Of a stretch of 64,000 nt of DNA, positions 35,920 to 47,495 are shown piece by piece. Source of the stretch: an alpha proteobacterium HIMB114 (GTDB taxonomy: Bacteria; Pseudomonadota; Alphaproteobacteria; Pelagibacterales; Pelagibacteraceae); assembly GCA_000163555.2 (NCBI GenBank), contig ADAC02000001.1, forward strand, positions 806,001 through 870,000, given 5' to 3'. The translations under genes were made by a program, and so were the position numbers. The notes under the pieces were generated by a model. It saw only the letters and a list, made by a program, of their open reading frames with translations. It searched no databases and was not told where the DNA came from. Position 1 is the first letter of the stretch; each line of letters starts with the position of its first letter.

Positions 35920-38268
35920 TTATTCTAGCGAGAAGGTATATAAAGTTGAGCCTCTTTTTTTAAAATTAATAGCTCCGCCTCCGGTGGATAGGAAGCTTAT
36001 ATATTGTTTATTATCCAATGAGTAAATAATTGGTGGAGCTGTACCACTTGCCTCCATATCAAAAGTCCATAAAATATTACCTGTAAACTTATCTATAGCA
36101 TAAGATTTATTATCCTCTGTTCCAGTATAAAAAAGTACACCACCTGAATTTAATGCAACCCCACCAAAACTCACAGTTCCTACCAGCTTATTTCCTATAT
36201 ATCCAACTGGTTTTTTCCATGCTATTTTTCCAGAAACTAAGTTTAGCTTTGTAAGATATCCCCATGGAGGATTAGATGCTGGCAGCATATCATCTGTTAA
36301 AAACTCAAACCAATCGTAATTACTAACTTGAATTAAGTTTTCTTCAAAAATAGATTGATCCCAATCTCTAAAAAGCTGTACAACCCTAGTATAATTTTTT
36401 TCGTTAATTTTTAAATTTGGATGTTTTGTTTTAAAATTTTTAAAATTTAATCTTCGTTCGTTATTCTTATTTAAAGTTAAACCAACTAAACTAGGAATAT
36501 ACTTATATACTATGTCTAAATTAACATTGTATTCACCGTTACGTTTATTTCCATGACAACTTGAACAATTAGAGTTGTAAATTTCTAATTCTGCAGTTTT
36601 TTCTTTTTCTACCAAAACTTTATTCTCTGTTGAAAACATGTACATTCGCATCGCATAAGGCGTGTTAATTGTTGGTATGTAAAGATCTTGATTTACAGGA
36701 TCTAGTGCAGCTCCCATCCATTCTGCTCCTCCATGAATACCATAATATATTAAAGATTTTCCAAAACTTGGTGGCTTGAACCATCCATACTCTGAGTCCT
36801 CTAGCTTATTTAAGATTTCACTTTGTTTTTTTTTTGATAATTTATCAATATCTTTTTTACTATATTCTATTTTTGAAATCTGCTCTGGTTTTGGAAATAC
36901 TTTTTGATAAGGACTCGTATATTCTCCTTTAATTTTAGATTTAGGTGCTTTTTTATAAATATAATCATAAATATTTTTTCCATTTAGCCTATCTAAAATA
37001 ATTGTATTGCCTCGTTTTGTTATCGAAATTACTACTTTATGTACCTTATCTCCAATACGTAAATCATGTAAAATTGGAGGACTTGGTATATCGAAATTCC
37101 AAAGATCATGTGCAGTTTCTTGAAAGCTCCATAGTATTTTTTCTTCATCAATACTGATTGCTACAATACTATTAGAGTTTTTATTATCACCTGGTCTATG
37201 AACACCATAATTAGTTGGTAAAGGATTTCCTGTATTCAAGTATACGATGCCAAGGTTATCATCTATTGCCACCCCTCCCCATGGTGTACCGCCTCCAAAA
37301 TTTTTATTTTTTGGGTGCAAATTAACTTCTTTTATTAATTCTCCACTAAATTTATCGTAAATTTTTAATCCTGGACTTGCTCCAACATTTGCGAAGGCAA
37401 TTTTATTTTTATAAATCATCGGTGCAGTTATACTTGTTGCTGACCAAACATATCCCCGTCCAGAATTAAAATTTTTTTCTAAGTTGCCATTTTGTACATT
37501 TATTTTAAATACCTTCTTGCCGATAGGCACAAATATATAATTTCCTCTTTTTTCTTTAGATAATGTTATTCCCCTTCTACTTGGAGGAAACAAACATTCT
37601 TTATCCCATAAAACTTTTCCTGTTTTTGCATCTAGTGCATATAATTTCCAATCAGATGAAATATAAAATATTTTTTTATCTAAAAATACGGGATTGACTT
37701 CGATATTCTGCTTCCATTTTTTTTTGATTTCATCTGGATGAATTGTCTTGTGTTTCCAAGCTAATTTTAATTTATGAGCATTATCAATGTTAACAAAATT
37801 GTTGTTTGCGAAATGATTGTTCCAGTTTCCTCCGTGAGATCTTAACCAGCTATTATATTCTATATTTTTTTCAAGATTAATACTTTTATTATTTAATAGT
37901 TTGTCAGTAATACGATAAATTCCATATTCTGTAGTTTTTGAAATATTTTTATATGGATTTTTTAATTCCTCATTTAGTTTATTTAAAGAATCTATTCTCG
38001 TTTGATTTTTTTTAAATTTCTTATCAATATTTAGTAAAAAATTATAAAAGTAAGAATTTTTTTTAATAGTATATTTAAATCTATCTACAAGTGTGCTGCC
38101 ATAATAAAAACAAGGAACTATATGTCTAATTCCAAAGTCATTAATTGCAAAAAATATTTTATAAGTCTTGCAGTGTCGATTGAAACCTATTGTATAATAA
38201 GTCAATAAAAATAACAAAATGACTAAAGAAATAAAAATTTTAAGAGGTAATTTTATTTTTTTTGACAT
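35920..38268 (-). CDS. PQQ-dependent quinoprotein dehydrogenase with haem c motif
   Basis: A 782-residue membrane-anchored beta-propeller enzyme. One N-terminal helix (about residues 8-28) tethers it to the inner membrane facing the periplasm. Propeller repeats carry W-docking motifs such as LYALDAKTGKVLWD and AIDKFTGNILWTF. A CSSCH haem-c motif lies near residue 570, and the C-terminal GTAPPIIYSLDNKQYISFLSTGGG region resembles glucose-dehydrogenase-type quinoproteins. It would oxidise an alcohol or aldose and pass electrons to the quinone pool or a cytochrome. PQQ biosynthesis genes are not in the window. It is unusual inside a glycan island. Confidence 0.87.
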   Translation of the reverse strand: MSKKIKLPLKIFISLVILLFLLTYYTIGFNRHCKTYKIFFAINDFGIRHIVPCFYYGSTLVDRFKYTIKKNSYFYNFLLNIDKKFKKNQTRIDSLNKLNEELKNPYKNISKTTEYGIYRITDKLLNNKSINLEKNIEYNSWLRSHGGNWNNHFANNNFVNIDNAHKLKLAWKHKTIHPDEIKKKWKQNIEVNPVFLDKKIFYISSDWKLYALDAKTGKVLWDKECLFPPSRRGITLSKEKRGNYIFVPIGKKVFKINVQNGNLEKNFNSGRGYVWSATSITAPMIYKNKIAFANVGASPGLKIYDKFSGELIKEVNLHPKNKNFGGGTPWGGVAIDDNLGIVYLNTGNPLPTNYGVHRPGDNKNSNSIVAISIDEEKILWSFQETAHDLWNFDIPSPPILHDLRIGDKVHKVVISITKRGNTIILDRLNGKNIYDYIYKKAPKSKIKGEYTSPYQKVFPKPEQISKIEYSKKDIDKLSKKKQSEILNKLEDSEYGWFKPPSFGKSLIYYGIHGGAEWMGAALDPVNQDLYIPTINTPYAMRMYMFSTENKVLVEKEKTAELEIYNSNCSSCHGNKRNGEYNVNLDIVYKYIPSLVGLTLNKNNERRLNFKNFKTKHPNLKINEKNYTRVVQLFRDWDQSIFEENLIQVSNYDWFEFLTDDMLPASNPPWGYLTKLNLVSGKIAWKKPVGYIGNKLVGTVSFGGVALNSGGVLFYTGTEDNKSYAIDKFTGNILWTFDMEASGTAPPIIYSLDNKQYISFLSTGGGAINFKKRGSTLYTFSLE

Positions 38269-38317
38269 AACATTTATATTGATATCAATTCATTTTTTAA
38301 ATTTACTATTTACTCTG

Positions 38318-39352
38318 CTAATTTAAGAAAACTTTTATAGTTCTTAAAAATTCTTTCTCATTGCAAAATTGTTTATTACAAATAAATTGTCCATGTATAC
38401 CTGCATAAATATTTCCAACAAAATTAGTTAAAAATGGATCATTATAAAATTTATTAAATACCGAAGTAATGGCAAAAAAAGCATCTCCACACCCAACTGG
38501 ATCTAAAATATTTTTATTAATAGCTGGAAAATGAAATTCTTTTTTATCACTTATTATAGTACTTCCTGCATTTCCAAGTGTAATTGCAAAATTTGATTTT
38601 AACTTTGAACTTGCCTCATTAATTTTTTTGTTAAAATTTTTTTGACCTCTGAAACTAAACTCAAACTCTTTCTTATTGAAAGTAATGAAATTAAACTTTT
38701 CATATTTATCATAATAGTTTGTTACATAATTTAATGAATTTAAATGGCAATTCAGAGAATAGGGGGTTTTACAAACATTAATTTCTTCAATAACATTTTT
38801 GGTTAACAAACCAAATCCAAAGTCAATAACTAACATTAAATCGGATTTATTTTTGATAATCAAATTTATTAGTAACTTTTCCTTTTTTTTTGGCAGTTTT
38901 ATATTTTCAAGGTTATATAGTTGAAGTAATTTAACCATACTTCTATTGTTATCTACGAATCTCTCTATTTTTGGCATCATACTTAAGGTAAAAGGCGTCA
39001 AAAGATTAATTTTTTTACTAATTTTAATTTTTGTATTTATTTCTCTAAAAATTAATAAATCCACATCAAAACCAAGATTGCTTAACATTTCTGCTACAGC
39101 AATAGAGCCACCTTTATAATACTCAATGTTATTTTCTAAAAATGCAATACTTGGTGACTTGGATGAGGTTCCGACGGTCCCACCATATCTATAAACATCA
39201 ATAATAGGGTCTCCAATTACTAAAATTTTTTTTTTTTTAATATTTTTGTAAATTTTTAAAAATTTTGAAAATGAATATTTTTTTTTTAAGAGATTTATTT
39301 TTTTTTTTAAATCAACATCTAAATTTTGATTTTTTAAAAACCTGTCGTTCAT
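38318..39352 (-). CDS. PfkB-family sugar kinase, HldA-like
   Basis: A 344-residue ribokinase-fold enzyme with VIGDPIIDVYRYG, EYYKGGSIAVAEML (the glycine pair of the sugar site) and the catalytic loop DPVGCGDAFFAI, where the usual GAGD reads GCGD. It resembles the kinase half of HldE, which phosphorylates D-glycero-D-manno-heptose 7-phosphate at C1. It has no nucleotidyltransferase half, unlike the fusion at 15598-17121. It is divergent from the flavoprotein gene at 39417 (64-nt gap). Heptose specificity is inferred from context. Confidence 0.8.
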   Translation of the reverse strand: MNDRFLKNQNLDVDLKKKINLLKKKYSFSKFLKIYKNIKKKKILVIGDPIIDVYRYGGTVGTSSKSPSIAFLENNIEYYKGGSIAVAEMLSNLGFDVDLLIFREINTKIKISKKINLLTPFTLSMMPKIERFVDNNRSMVKLLQLYNLENIKLPKKKEKLLINLIIKNKSDLMLVIDFGFGLLTKNVIEEINVCKTPYSLNCHLNSLNYVTNYYDKYEKFNFITFNKKEFEFSFRGQKNFNKKINEASSKLKSNFAITLGNAGSTIISDKKEFHFPAINKNILDPVGCGDAFFAITSVFNKFYNDPFLTNFVGNIYAGIHGQFICNKQFCNEKEFLRTIKVFLN

Positions 39353-39416
39353 TAATTTCTTGATTTATTAAGATTATATAATTAGTTATATCAATATATA
39401 CATTTATTATCAATCT

Positions 39417-40586
39417 ATGAAAAAAAAAGTTTTAATCATTGGAGGTGGTTTTGGAGGTTGTGCCTCTGCACATATATTATCTAAAAATAAAAGTTTAGAT
39501 GTTACTCTAGTTGAAAAAAATAAGTATTTAGGTGCTGGTGTCAGAACTTTATTTTATGGCGGACACCCTTACACTTTTGGGCCAAGACATTTTTTAACTC
39601 ATAATAAAAAAATTTTTGATTATCTTAACAAACATGTTCCAATGAGAAAATGTTCAGAACATCAATTTATTACTTACGTTGAACGAGATAATAAATTTTA
39701 TAATTACCCGTTACATGAGAATGATATAAAACAAATGCCTGATAAGAATATAATTAAGCGCGAATTAAAGAAAAAAAAATTATTTAAAATAAAAAGTTCA
39801 AAAAATTTAGAGGAATATTGGATAAATTCTTTTGGCAAAACTTTATATTCAAAAACCATAGATCTTTACAATAAAAAAATGTGGATGGTCGATGATAATA
39901 AAAAAATTGATACATTCAATTGGTCTCCGAAAGGGGCTACAATAAAACAAGGTCCCAGAGCAGCATGGGATAAGGCAATATCAGCATACCCAATCAAAAA
40001 AAATGGTTATAACGATTTTTTTGATAAAGTTTTTAAAACTAAAACAAAAGTAATTTTAAATGCTAAACTAAGCGTTTCAAACCTTAAAGCAAAAAAATTT
40101 AAAATAAATGGCAAGTCTCACAAATTTGATATTGTGATCTCCACTATCTCTCCTGATTTTTTTCATAACTATAAACTTGGTGAATTGGGTTTTATAGGAA
40201 GAGATTTCCATAAAATTGTATTTCCAACTGAGCATGTTTTTCCAAAAAATATTTATTTTTTATATTATGCGAATGATGAAAAATTTACTCGTTTAGTCGA
40301 ATACAAAAAATTTACAAAACACAAATCAAAAACAAGTTTAATTGGTATAGAATTTCCATCTAAAAATGGAAAATATTACCCTTTGCCCTTTAAAAAAGAG
40401 ATTAAAAAAGCTCAAAAATATCTTAAGGCTTTTCCATCTTGGTATTTTTCTATTGGTCGGGCTGGGACGTATAGATATGAAGTAGACATCGATGACTCAA
40501 TTGAACAAGCTTTGGAAATAGAAAACATAATTAAAAATAATAAATATAAAAATGCAATGCCTATTGAAAAATGGTGGAAATTATAA
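39417..40586 (+). CDS. FAD-dependent UDP-galactopyranose-mutase-like protein
   Basis: A 389-residue flavoprotein. The N-terminal dinucleotide-binding motif is VLIIGGGFGGCASA, followed by VEKNKYLGAGVRT. It then has GGHPYTFGPRHFLTHN, YNYPLHENDI and a KMWMVDD region as in UDP-galactopyranose mutase (Glf). Glf contracts UDP-galactopyranose to the furanose form using reduced FAD. The match is partial, so a related ring-contraction or sugar-oxidation role is possible. It opens a plus-strand unit with the Trm112-like, methyltransferase and NeuD-like genes. Confidence 0.72.
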   Translation: MKKKVLIIGGGFGGCASAHILSKNKSLDVTLVEKNKYLGAGVRTLFYGGHPYTFGPRHFLTHNKKIFDYLNKHVPMRKCSEHQFITYVERDNKFYNYPLHENDIKQMPDKNIIKRELKKKKLFKIKSSKNLEEYWINSFGKTLYSKTIDLYNKKMWMVDDNKKIDTFNWSPKGATIKQGPRAAWDKAISAYPIKKNGYNDFFDKVFKTKTKVILNAKLSVSNLKAKKFKINGKSHKFDIVISTISPDFFHNYKLGELGFIGRDFHKIVFPTEHVFPKNIYFLYYANDEKFTRLVEYKKFTKHKSKTSLIGIEFPSKNGKYYPLPFKKEIKKAQKYLKAFPSWYFSIGRAGTYRYEVDIDDSIEQALEIENIIKNNKYKNAMPIEKWWKL

Positions 40587-40587
40587 A

Positions 40588-40800
40588 ATGAATAAAATAT
40601 TTAAATGTCCTGAGTGTTCATATAAAGATAAAAAAAATAAATTAATAAAAAAAAATAAATTTTTTATTTGCAATAACTGCAAAACATTTTACCCACTATA
40701 CAAAGGTCTTCCTGTCTTATTAACCAGAGAGGATGATTTTTATCATTTACGAAAAGCTTTATCGCCTGCTAAATATAGAGTTTTTAAATATGAAGATTAA
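40588..40800 (+). CDS. Trm112-like zinc-ribbon protein
   Basis: A 70-residue protein from ATG 40588, immediately after the flavoprotein stop; the longer frame from 40552 overlaps that gene. Two cysteine pairs, CPEC and CNNC, flank a short loop, and the segment YPLYKGLPVLL is the typical end of Trm112/YcaR-like proteins. Trm112 proteins bind and activate methyltransferases in eukaryotes and archaea. Here the 3' end overlaps a methyltransferase gene by 11 nt, which supports a partner role. That role is inference. Confidence 0.78.
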   Translation: MNKIFKCPECSYKDKKNKLIKKNKFFICNNCKTFYPLYKGLPVLLTREDDFYHLRKALSPAKYRVFKYED

Positions 40801-41449
40801 TTTATTAAAATCCTTACCAAAAACTTGGAAAAAAAAACCTCTTAAAATAAGACACAGTGCATCTATAGAAGATAGAATTTTATCATGGAGATTGGACAAA
40901 GAATATTTTGATGGAAATAGAAAACAAGGTTATGCTGGTTATAAATATGATGGAAGATGGAGACCTGTTGCTCAAGATTTTATTGAACATTATAAGTTAA
41001 AAGATAATGCTAAAATTCTAGATATTGGTTGTGCTAAAAGTTATCTGTTAGATGAGTTTGGAAAATTGTTAAAAAAACCAACTCTATGTGGATTAGATAT
41101 TTCTCATTATGCAATCACAAAAAGTAATAAAAGAATAAAAAAAAATCTATGTATTGGAAATGCAACCAAACTGCCGTTTGAAAAAAATTATTTTGATTTG
41201 GTAATATCAATAAACTCACTGCATAATATAATGACTTTGGACGAATTAAAAAAGTCATTTAAAGAAATAAAGAGAGTCTCTAAGAAAAATACTTTTATAT
41301 CTTTAGGAGCTTATACAAATAAAAAAGACCAAAATATTCTTGATAATTGGGCTGTAGTCGCAACAACTTATATGAGCGTAAATTCATGGTTAAACTTTTT
41401 TAAACATGTTAATTACAGAGGGGATTATTGGTGGTTCAAACCGAATTAA
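40790..41449 (+). CDS. SAM-dependent methyltransferase
   Basis: A 219-residue class I methyltransferase from ATG 40790. SAM motif I is ILDIGCAKSYLLDEF, with GLDISHYAI and the post-motif GNATKLPFEKNYFDLV. It closely matches the C-terminal half of 23812-24891, including EYFDGNRKQGYAGY before motif I and NYRGDYWWF at the end. The start overlaps the Trm112-like gene by 11 nt and the stop overlaps the NeuD-like gene. The substrate is unknown; a glycan or nucleotide sugar is likely. Confidence 0.82.
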   Translation: MKINLLKSLPKTWKKKPLKIRHSASIEDRILSWRLDKEYFDGNRKQGYAGYKYDGRWRPVAQDFIEHYKLKDNAKILDIGCAKSYLLDEFGKLLKKPTLCGLDISHYAITKSNKRIKKNLCIGNATKLPFEKNYFDLVISINSLHNIMTLDELKKSFKEIKRVSKKNTFISLGAYTNKKDQNILDNWAVVATTYMSVNSWLNFFKHVNYRGDYWWFKPN

Positions 41450-42084
41450 AAAAGATAATCATCTTGGGAGCATCAGGATCAAGTCTCGATATACTTTCCA
41501 TAATAAATCAAATAAATTTAAAAAAAAAGAAATATCAATTTGTTGGATATTTAGACGACAACATTAATAAAGTTTCAAAAAAATATAAAAATAAAGTCTT
41601 GGGAAAATTTAAAGATATAAATAAATTTAAAGGATATTACTTTGCAATTGGTATCGGAAATGAAAAAAATTACAAAATAAGAAAGGGATTAATATCTGAT
41701 TTGAAAATTCCTACTAAATATTTTCCAAATATTATTCATCCTTCAGCTTTAATTAATGACGATATAGAAATTGGTCATGGAAACATTATTCACGCTTATG
41801 TAACAATTTCAAGGGATGTTAAAATTGATAATTTTGTAAATATTTTACCTAAAGTAACTGTAAACCATGATGTAAATATTAAATCTTATACTATAATTAA
41901 TTCAAATACTGTTATATCTGGAGACATAAATATCGGTGAAAATTGTTATATTGGCCAAGGCTCAAATTTAAGAGATCATATTAATATTGGTGACAAAACT
42001 CTGATTGGCATGGGCTCAGTTGTAACTAAAGATCTAGAAGGCAATTTTACCTATTTTGGCAATCCTGCAAAAATAAAAGCTTGA
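41428..42084 (+). CDS. NeuD/PglD-family sugar O- or N-acyltransferase
   Basis: A 218-residue protein. The N-terminal Rossmann-like part has IIILGASGSSLDIL. The C-terminal left-handed beta-helix has hexapeptide repeats (NDDIEIGHGNIIHAYVTIS, and the later GENCYIGQGSNL and GSVVTKDL). This NeuD/PglD layout acetylates amino or hydroxyl groups of nucleotide sugars using acetyl-CoA. Possible starts are TTG 41428 and GTG 41431; both overlap the methyltransferase gene, and no ATG precedes the conserved strand. It is the last gene of the plus-strand unit before the B12 riboswitch. Confidence 0.82.
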   Translation: MVVQTELKKIIILGASGSSLDILSIINQINLKKKKYQFVGYLDDNINKVSKKYKNKVLGKFKDINKFKGYYFAIGIGNEKNYKIRKGLISDLKIPTKYFPNIIHPSALINDDIEIGHGNIIHAYVTISRDVKIDNFVNILPKVTVNHDVNIKSYTIINSNTVISGDINIGENCYIGQGSNLRDHINIGDKTLIGMGSVVTKDLEGNFTYFGNPAKIKA

Positions 42085-42131
42085 ATAAATTAATGTTTAT
42101 ATTGCTTATTCCTAAAAAATTTCATATTCTT

Positions 42132-42265
42132 AATTGCTGAATCTTGATGGGGAATAGTGTGCAAATCACTAGCTGTTCCTGCAACGGTAATATCTAATTG
42201 ATAAAGTCCGAGTACCATCCAGCAAAGTCCTTTGTTGAATGAAGGCCAGGAAAAGTCTAGTTCTA
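42132..42265 (+). promoter_or_regulatory. Cobalamin (adenosylcobalamin-type) riboswitch
   Basis: Core motifs of the cobalamin riboswitch appear in order on the coding strand: GGGAA, TGTGCAAATCACT, then AGCTGTTCCTGCAACGGTAA (the B12-box-like core), AGTCCGAGTACC, a CAGCAAAGTCCTTTGTTG hairpin, and GAAGGCCAGGAAAAGTCT near the 3' end. It precedes the BtuB-like receptor by about 50 nt. A weak helix between GAGGCAC (42283 on) and GTGTCTT just before the start codon may be part of the expression platform. Binding of cobalamin would be expected to lower receptor expression. Confidence 0.9.
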
Positions 42266-42316
42266 CAATTTTAAAATTAACAGAGGCACAATTTTAAATA
42301 AAAAAAAGTGTCTTAA

Positions 42317-44188
42317 ATGTTAAAAAAAAATTTATTTGTCAGTTTTTTTGTTTTTTTCTTTTCTATGTATTTTCAATCATCATTGGCATATGGCGATGAA
42401 TGCGAATGGGATAATAAAAATGGTCCCTGTTTAATAATTAACAGTTCTCTGCCAAATTCTTCTGAATTTACTTATGATAGTATTAAGAGAAAAATAATTT
42501 CAAAAAACGATATTGAAAATATAAATGCCAAAGATCTTATAGACGTCCTTGAAACAATTCCTGAAATTAGTATCACTAGATCAGGTCCAGCTGGTCAGCA
42601 AACATCAATTTTTTTTAGAGGCACAAATTCTAATCACACATTAGTAATGATAAATGGCATCCCTATTAATGATCAATCAACTACACAAGGATTACACGAC
42701 TTTGGTGTTGATTTCATACAGGTAATACAACAAATTGAGATTTATCCAGGCTCTAGTGCCAGTCAGTTTGGGTCAAATGCAATTGGTGGTGCTATAAATT
42801 TAATCATGACTGGAGATTATAAAGATAAAATTAATGTTAATTTTGATAAAGATAAAAATTTTGATGCCCTAATAAACAAAAATTTTCAGTGGGAAAATGA
42901 AGTTTTAAATTTTAAATTTGGTTCCGTGTACAACAATACCATTTCAGCCAGAGAAGGTGTGAATGAAGATCGTGATAGGTTAAAAAATTACAGTGGCAAT
43001 ATAAACTATCAAAAGTGGCTTAAAAACAACTTACAAATTTTTAAAAACACATACCTAAGACAAACAATTGCGGAATATGATAATTCAAGCTCTAATCAAA
43101 CGGGATATGAGGGTGATAACAAAATGCTGAATACTCAATTCGGTATAAAAGACTCAAATAAAAATAAAGCTCGTATATTAAAAGTTTATTATACTGGGTA
43201 CGATAGAGAGTACGATGAAAGAGGTATAATTGACAATTACTATAGCAATGCCCTGGGAACAAAATATGATTTTTCAAATTCATATAATAATAAATTTTCT
43301 ATAGGCTATGGCTTGGACTATAGATACGATTGGGGTAAATTTAATAACAGAGGAACTTATTCAGCATCGACAAAAGGTAATTCAGATAGCATAGCAACAT
43401 ATGCCAATTATGGGAGTAAACTTGGTAATTACAATTATTCAATATTTTTACGAAATGATAAGCATAAGTTTACAGGTAATAGCAAGTCATACAAAATTGA
43501 TTTGAATACAAATTTATTTAAAAACCTTAAAATTGGAATTAACAGAAACACAGGTTTACGAAATCCTACATTATATGAACTATTTGGAACTGACAGCTAT
43601 GGTTATAGTGGAAATAGAAATTTGAAACCTGAAAAAAGTGTTACAAACGAAGTTTACTCTAATATTAATTTTTTAAAAAATAGCAATTTGTCTGTTTCAA
43701 TTTTTAAAAGTGCAATTTCAAACAATATAGAGTACGTTAGCAATAAATATATTAATGATAATGATGATGTTGATTTAAATCAGTATGGTTCAGATATAGC
43801 TTATAATTTTAATAATAAAACAAGCAATTTAAAAGTTTTCTTTACGCAAATAAACTCTGAAGATGAAACAAAAAGAAGGCAGTTAAGAAGACCAAAAAAT
43901 AGTTATGGATTTAATTTGGTTCAAAAATTAAATTCAAAAATATTTGGACTTTATGATATTAATGTAAACTACAAACATTATGGAAGGCACTTGGATACAC
44001 ACTCGACTACATTTAATCGTATTGAAATGGATAGCACTGATATAGTAAATATTGGATTATCAAAAAAAATAAAAACTTATAAACTTTACTTCAAAATCTC
44101 CAACCTTTTAAAAGAAAATTATCTAAGACCACACGGTTATAAACAACCAGGAAGACATATAGGTTTTGGTTTCACAATTTTAAGATAA
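42317..44188 (+). CDS. btuB: TonB-dependent receptor, BtuB-like cobalamin receptor
   Basis: A 623-residue outer-membrane protein. Residues about 1-24 are a signal peptide ending near SLAYGD. The plug domain follows, with DVLETIPEISITRSG, FFRGTNSNHTLVMINGIPIND and GSSASQFGSNAIGGAINL. The rest is a beta-barrel rich in aromatic and Asn residues, with GLRNPTLYELFG and LKPEKS typical of TonB-dependent receptors. The B12 riboswitch upstream points to cobalamin or cobinamide as the ligand. The last residue is Arg, not the usual aromatic. No TonB, ExbB or ExbD gene lies in the window. Confidence 0.87.
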   Translation: MLKKNLFVSFFVFFFSMYFQSSLAYGDECEWDNKNGPCLIINSSLPNSSEFTYDSIKRKIISKNDIENINAKDLIDVLETIPEISITRSGPAGQQTSIFFRGTNSNHTLVMINGIPINDQSTTQGLHDFGVDFIQVIQQIEIYPGSSASQFGSNAIGGAINLIMTGDYKDKINVNFDKDKNFDALINKNFQWENEVLNFKFGSVYNNTISAREGVNEDRDRLKNYSGNINYQKWLKNNLQIFKNTYLRQTIAEYDNSSSNQTGYEGDNKMLNTQFGIKDSNKNKARILKVYYTGYDREYDERGIIDNYYSNALGTKYDFSNSYNNKFSIGYGLDYRYDWGKFNNRGTYSASTKGNSDSIATYANYGSKLGNYNYSIFLRNDKHKFTGNSKSYKIDLNTNLFKNLKIGINRNTGLRNPTLYELFGTDSYGYSGNRNLKPEKSVTNEVYSNINFLKNSNLSVSIFKSAISNNIEYVSNKYINDNDDVDLNQYGSDIAYNFNNKTSNLKVFFTQINSEDETKRRQLRRPKNSYGFNLVQKLNSKIFGLYDINVNYKHYGRHLDTHSTTFNRIEMDSTDIVNIGLSKKIKTYKLYFKISNLLKENYLRPHGYKQPGRHIGFGFTILR

Positions 44189-44225
44189 AACTAGATAATA
44201 AAATTATTTAAGTTAAAGTTGAATA

Positions 44226-44717
44226 ATGGACAAATACAAAATATTTATAGCAACATTAGTACTTTTAGCGAGTAGTAGGCTTCTGCCACACCCTCCAAAT
44301 TTTACAAATTTAATCGCCATCAGTTTTTATGTTCCTTTATTATTCGGTCGTAAATATATACCATTAGTTTTTTTTAGTTTTGTTATAACAGATTTGTTTA
44401 TTGGTTTTCACAAAACTATATTTTTTACATGGGGAACGATAATCCTAATCGGTTACACGTCTATTTATTTTAGAGGAATAATTAAAAATAGAGTTAAAGG
44501 GATTTTTATAAGTTTAATGGCTTTTTATATACTGTCAAACTTTGGTGTATGGTTATCCGGAATGTATACCTATGACATCAAAGGCCTTATAAATTGCTAT
44601 GTCATGGCATTACCATTTTTTGGAAATACAGTTCTATCAACAGTTATTTATAGTTCAATTATAGAAATACTCTTAAAATATTTACAATTAGATAGTTTTA
44701 AAAAATATCAGTCTTAA
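44226..44717 (+). CDS. DUF6580 family membrane protein, putative cobalamin-related transporter component
   Basis: A 163-residue inner-membrane protein with about five hydrophobic helices. It fits the DUF6580 pattern: SSRLLPHPPNFTNLIAISFY at the N-terminus and VITDLFIGFH before the middle helix. The fold recalls ECF-type substrate-binding components, though no ATPase is next to it. It starts 37 nt after the receptor gene and has no promoter of its own that I can see, so the riboswitch probably controls both. A role in moving cobalamin across the inner membrane is inference. It runs convergently toward the 23S gene. Confidence 0.7.
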   Translation: MDKYKIFIATLVLLASSRLLPHPPNFTNLIAISFYVPLLFGRKYIPLVFFSFVITDLFIGFHKTIFFTWGTIILIGYTSIYFRGIIKNRVKGIFISLMAFYILSNFGVWLSGMYTYDIKGLINCYVMALPFFGNTVLSTVIYSSIIEILLKYLQLDSFKKYQS

Positions 44718-44729
44718 ATTTTTTAAAAA

Positions 44730-44743
44730 ATTTTTTCAGTGCA

Positions 44744-44753
<10 letters not shown>
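44730..44753 (-). other. 3' arm of the 23S rRNA processing stem
   Basis: This arm pairs with 47487-47510: reading one arm against the reverse complement of the other, 22 of 24 positions match. The arms close the ends of the 23S transcript, the usual target of RNase III. Beyond it, toward lower coordinates, no 5S gene follows. Confidence 0.8.

Positions 44754-47486
<2,733 letters not shown>

Positions 47487-47495
<9 letters not shown>

Noticed and set aside
1-42084. Prophage, integrative element or insertion sequence carrying the island
   Set aside because: No integrase, transposase, terminal repeats or tRNA-derived attachment repeat was seen; the tRNAs present are intact parts of the rRNA operon.
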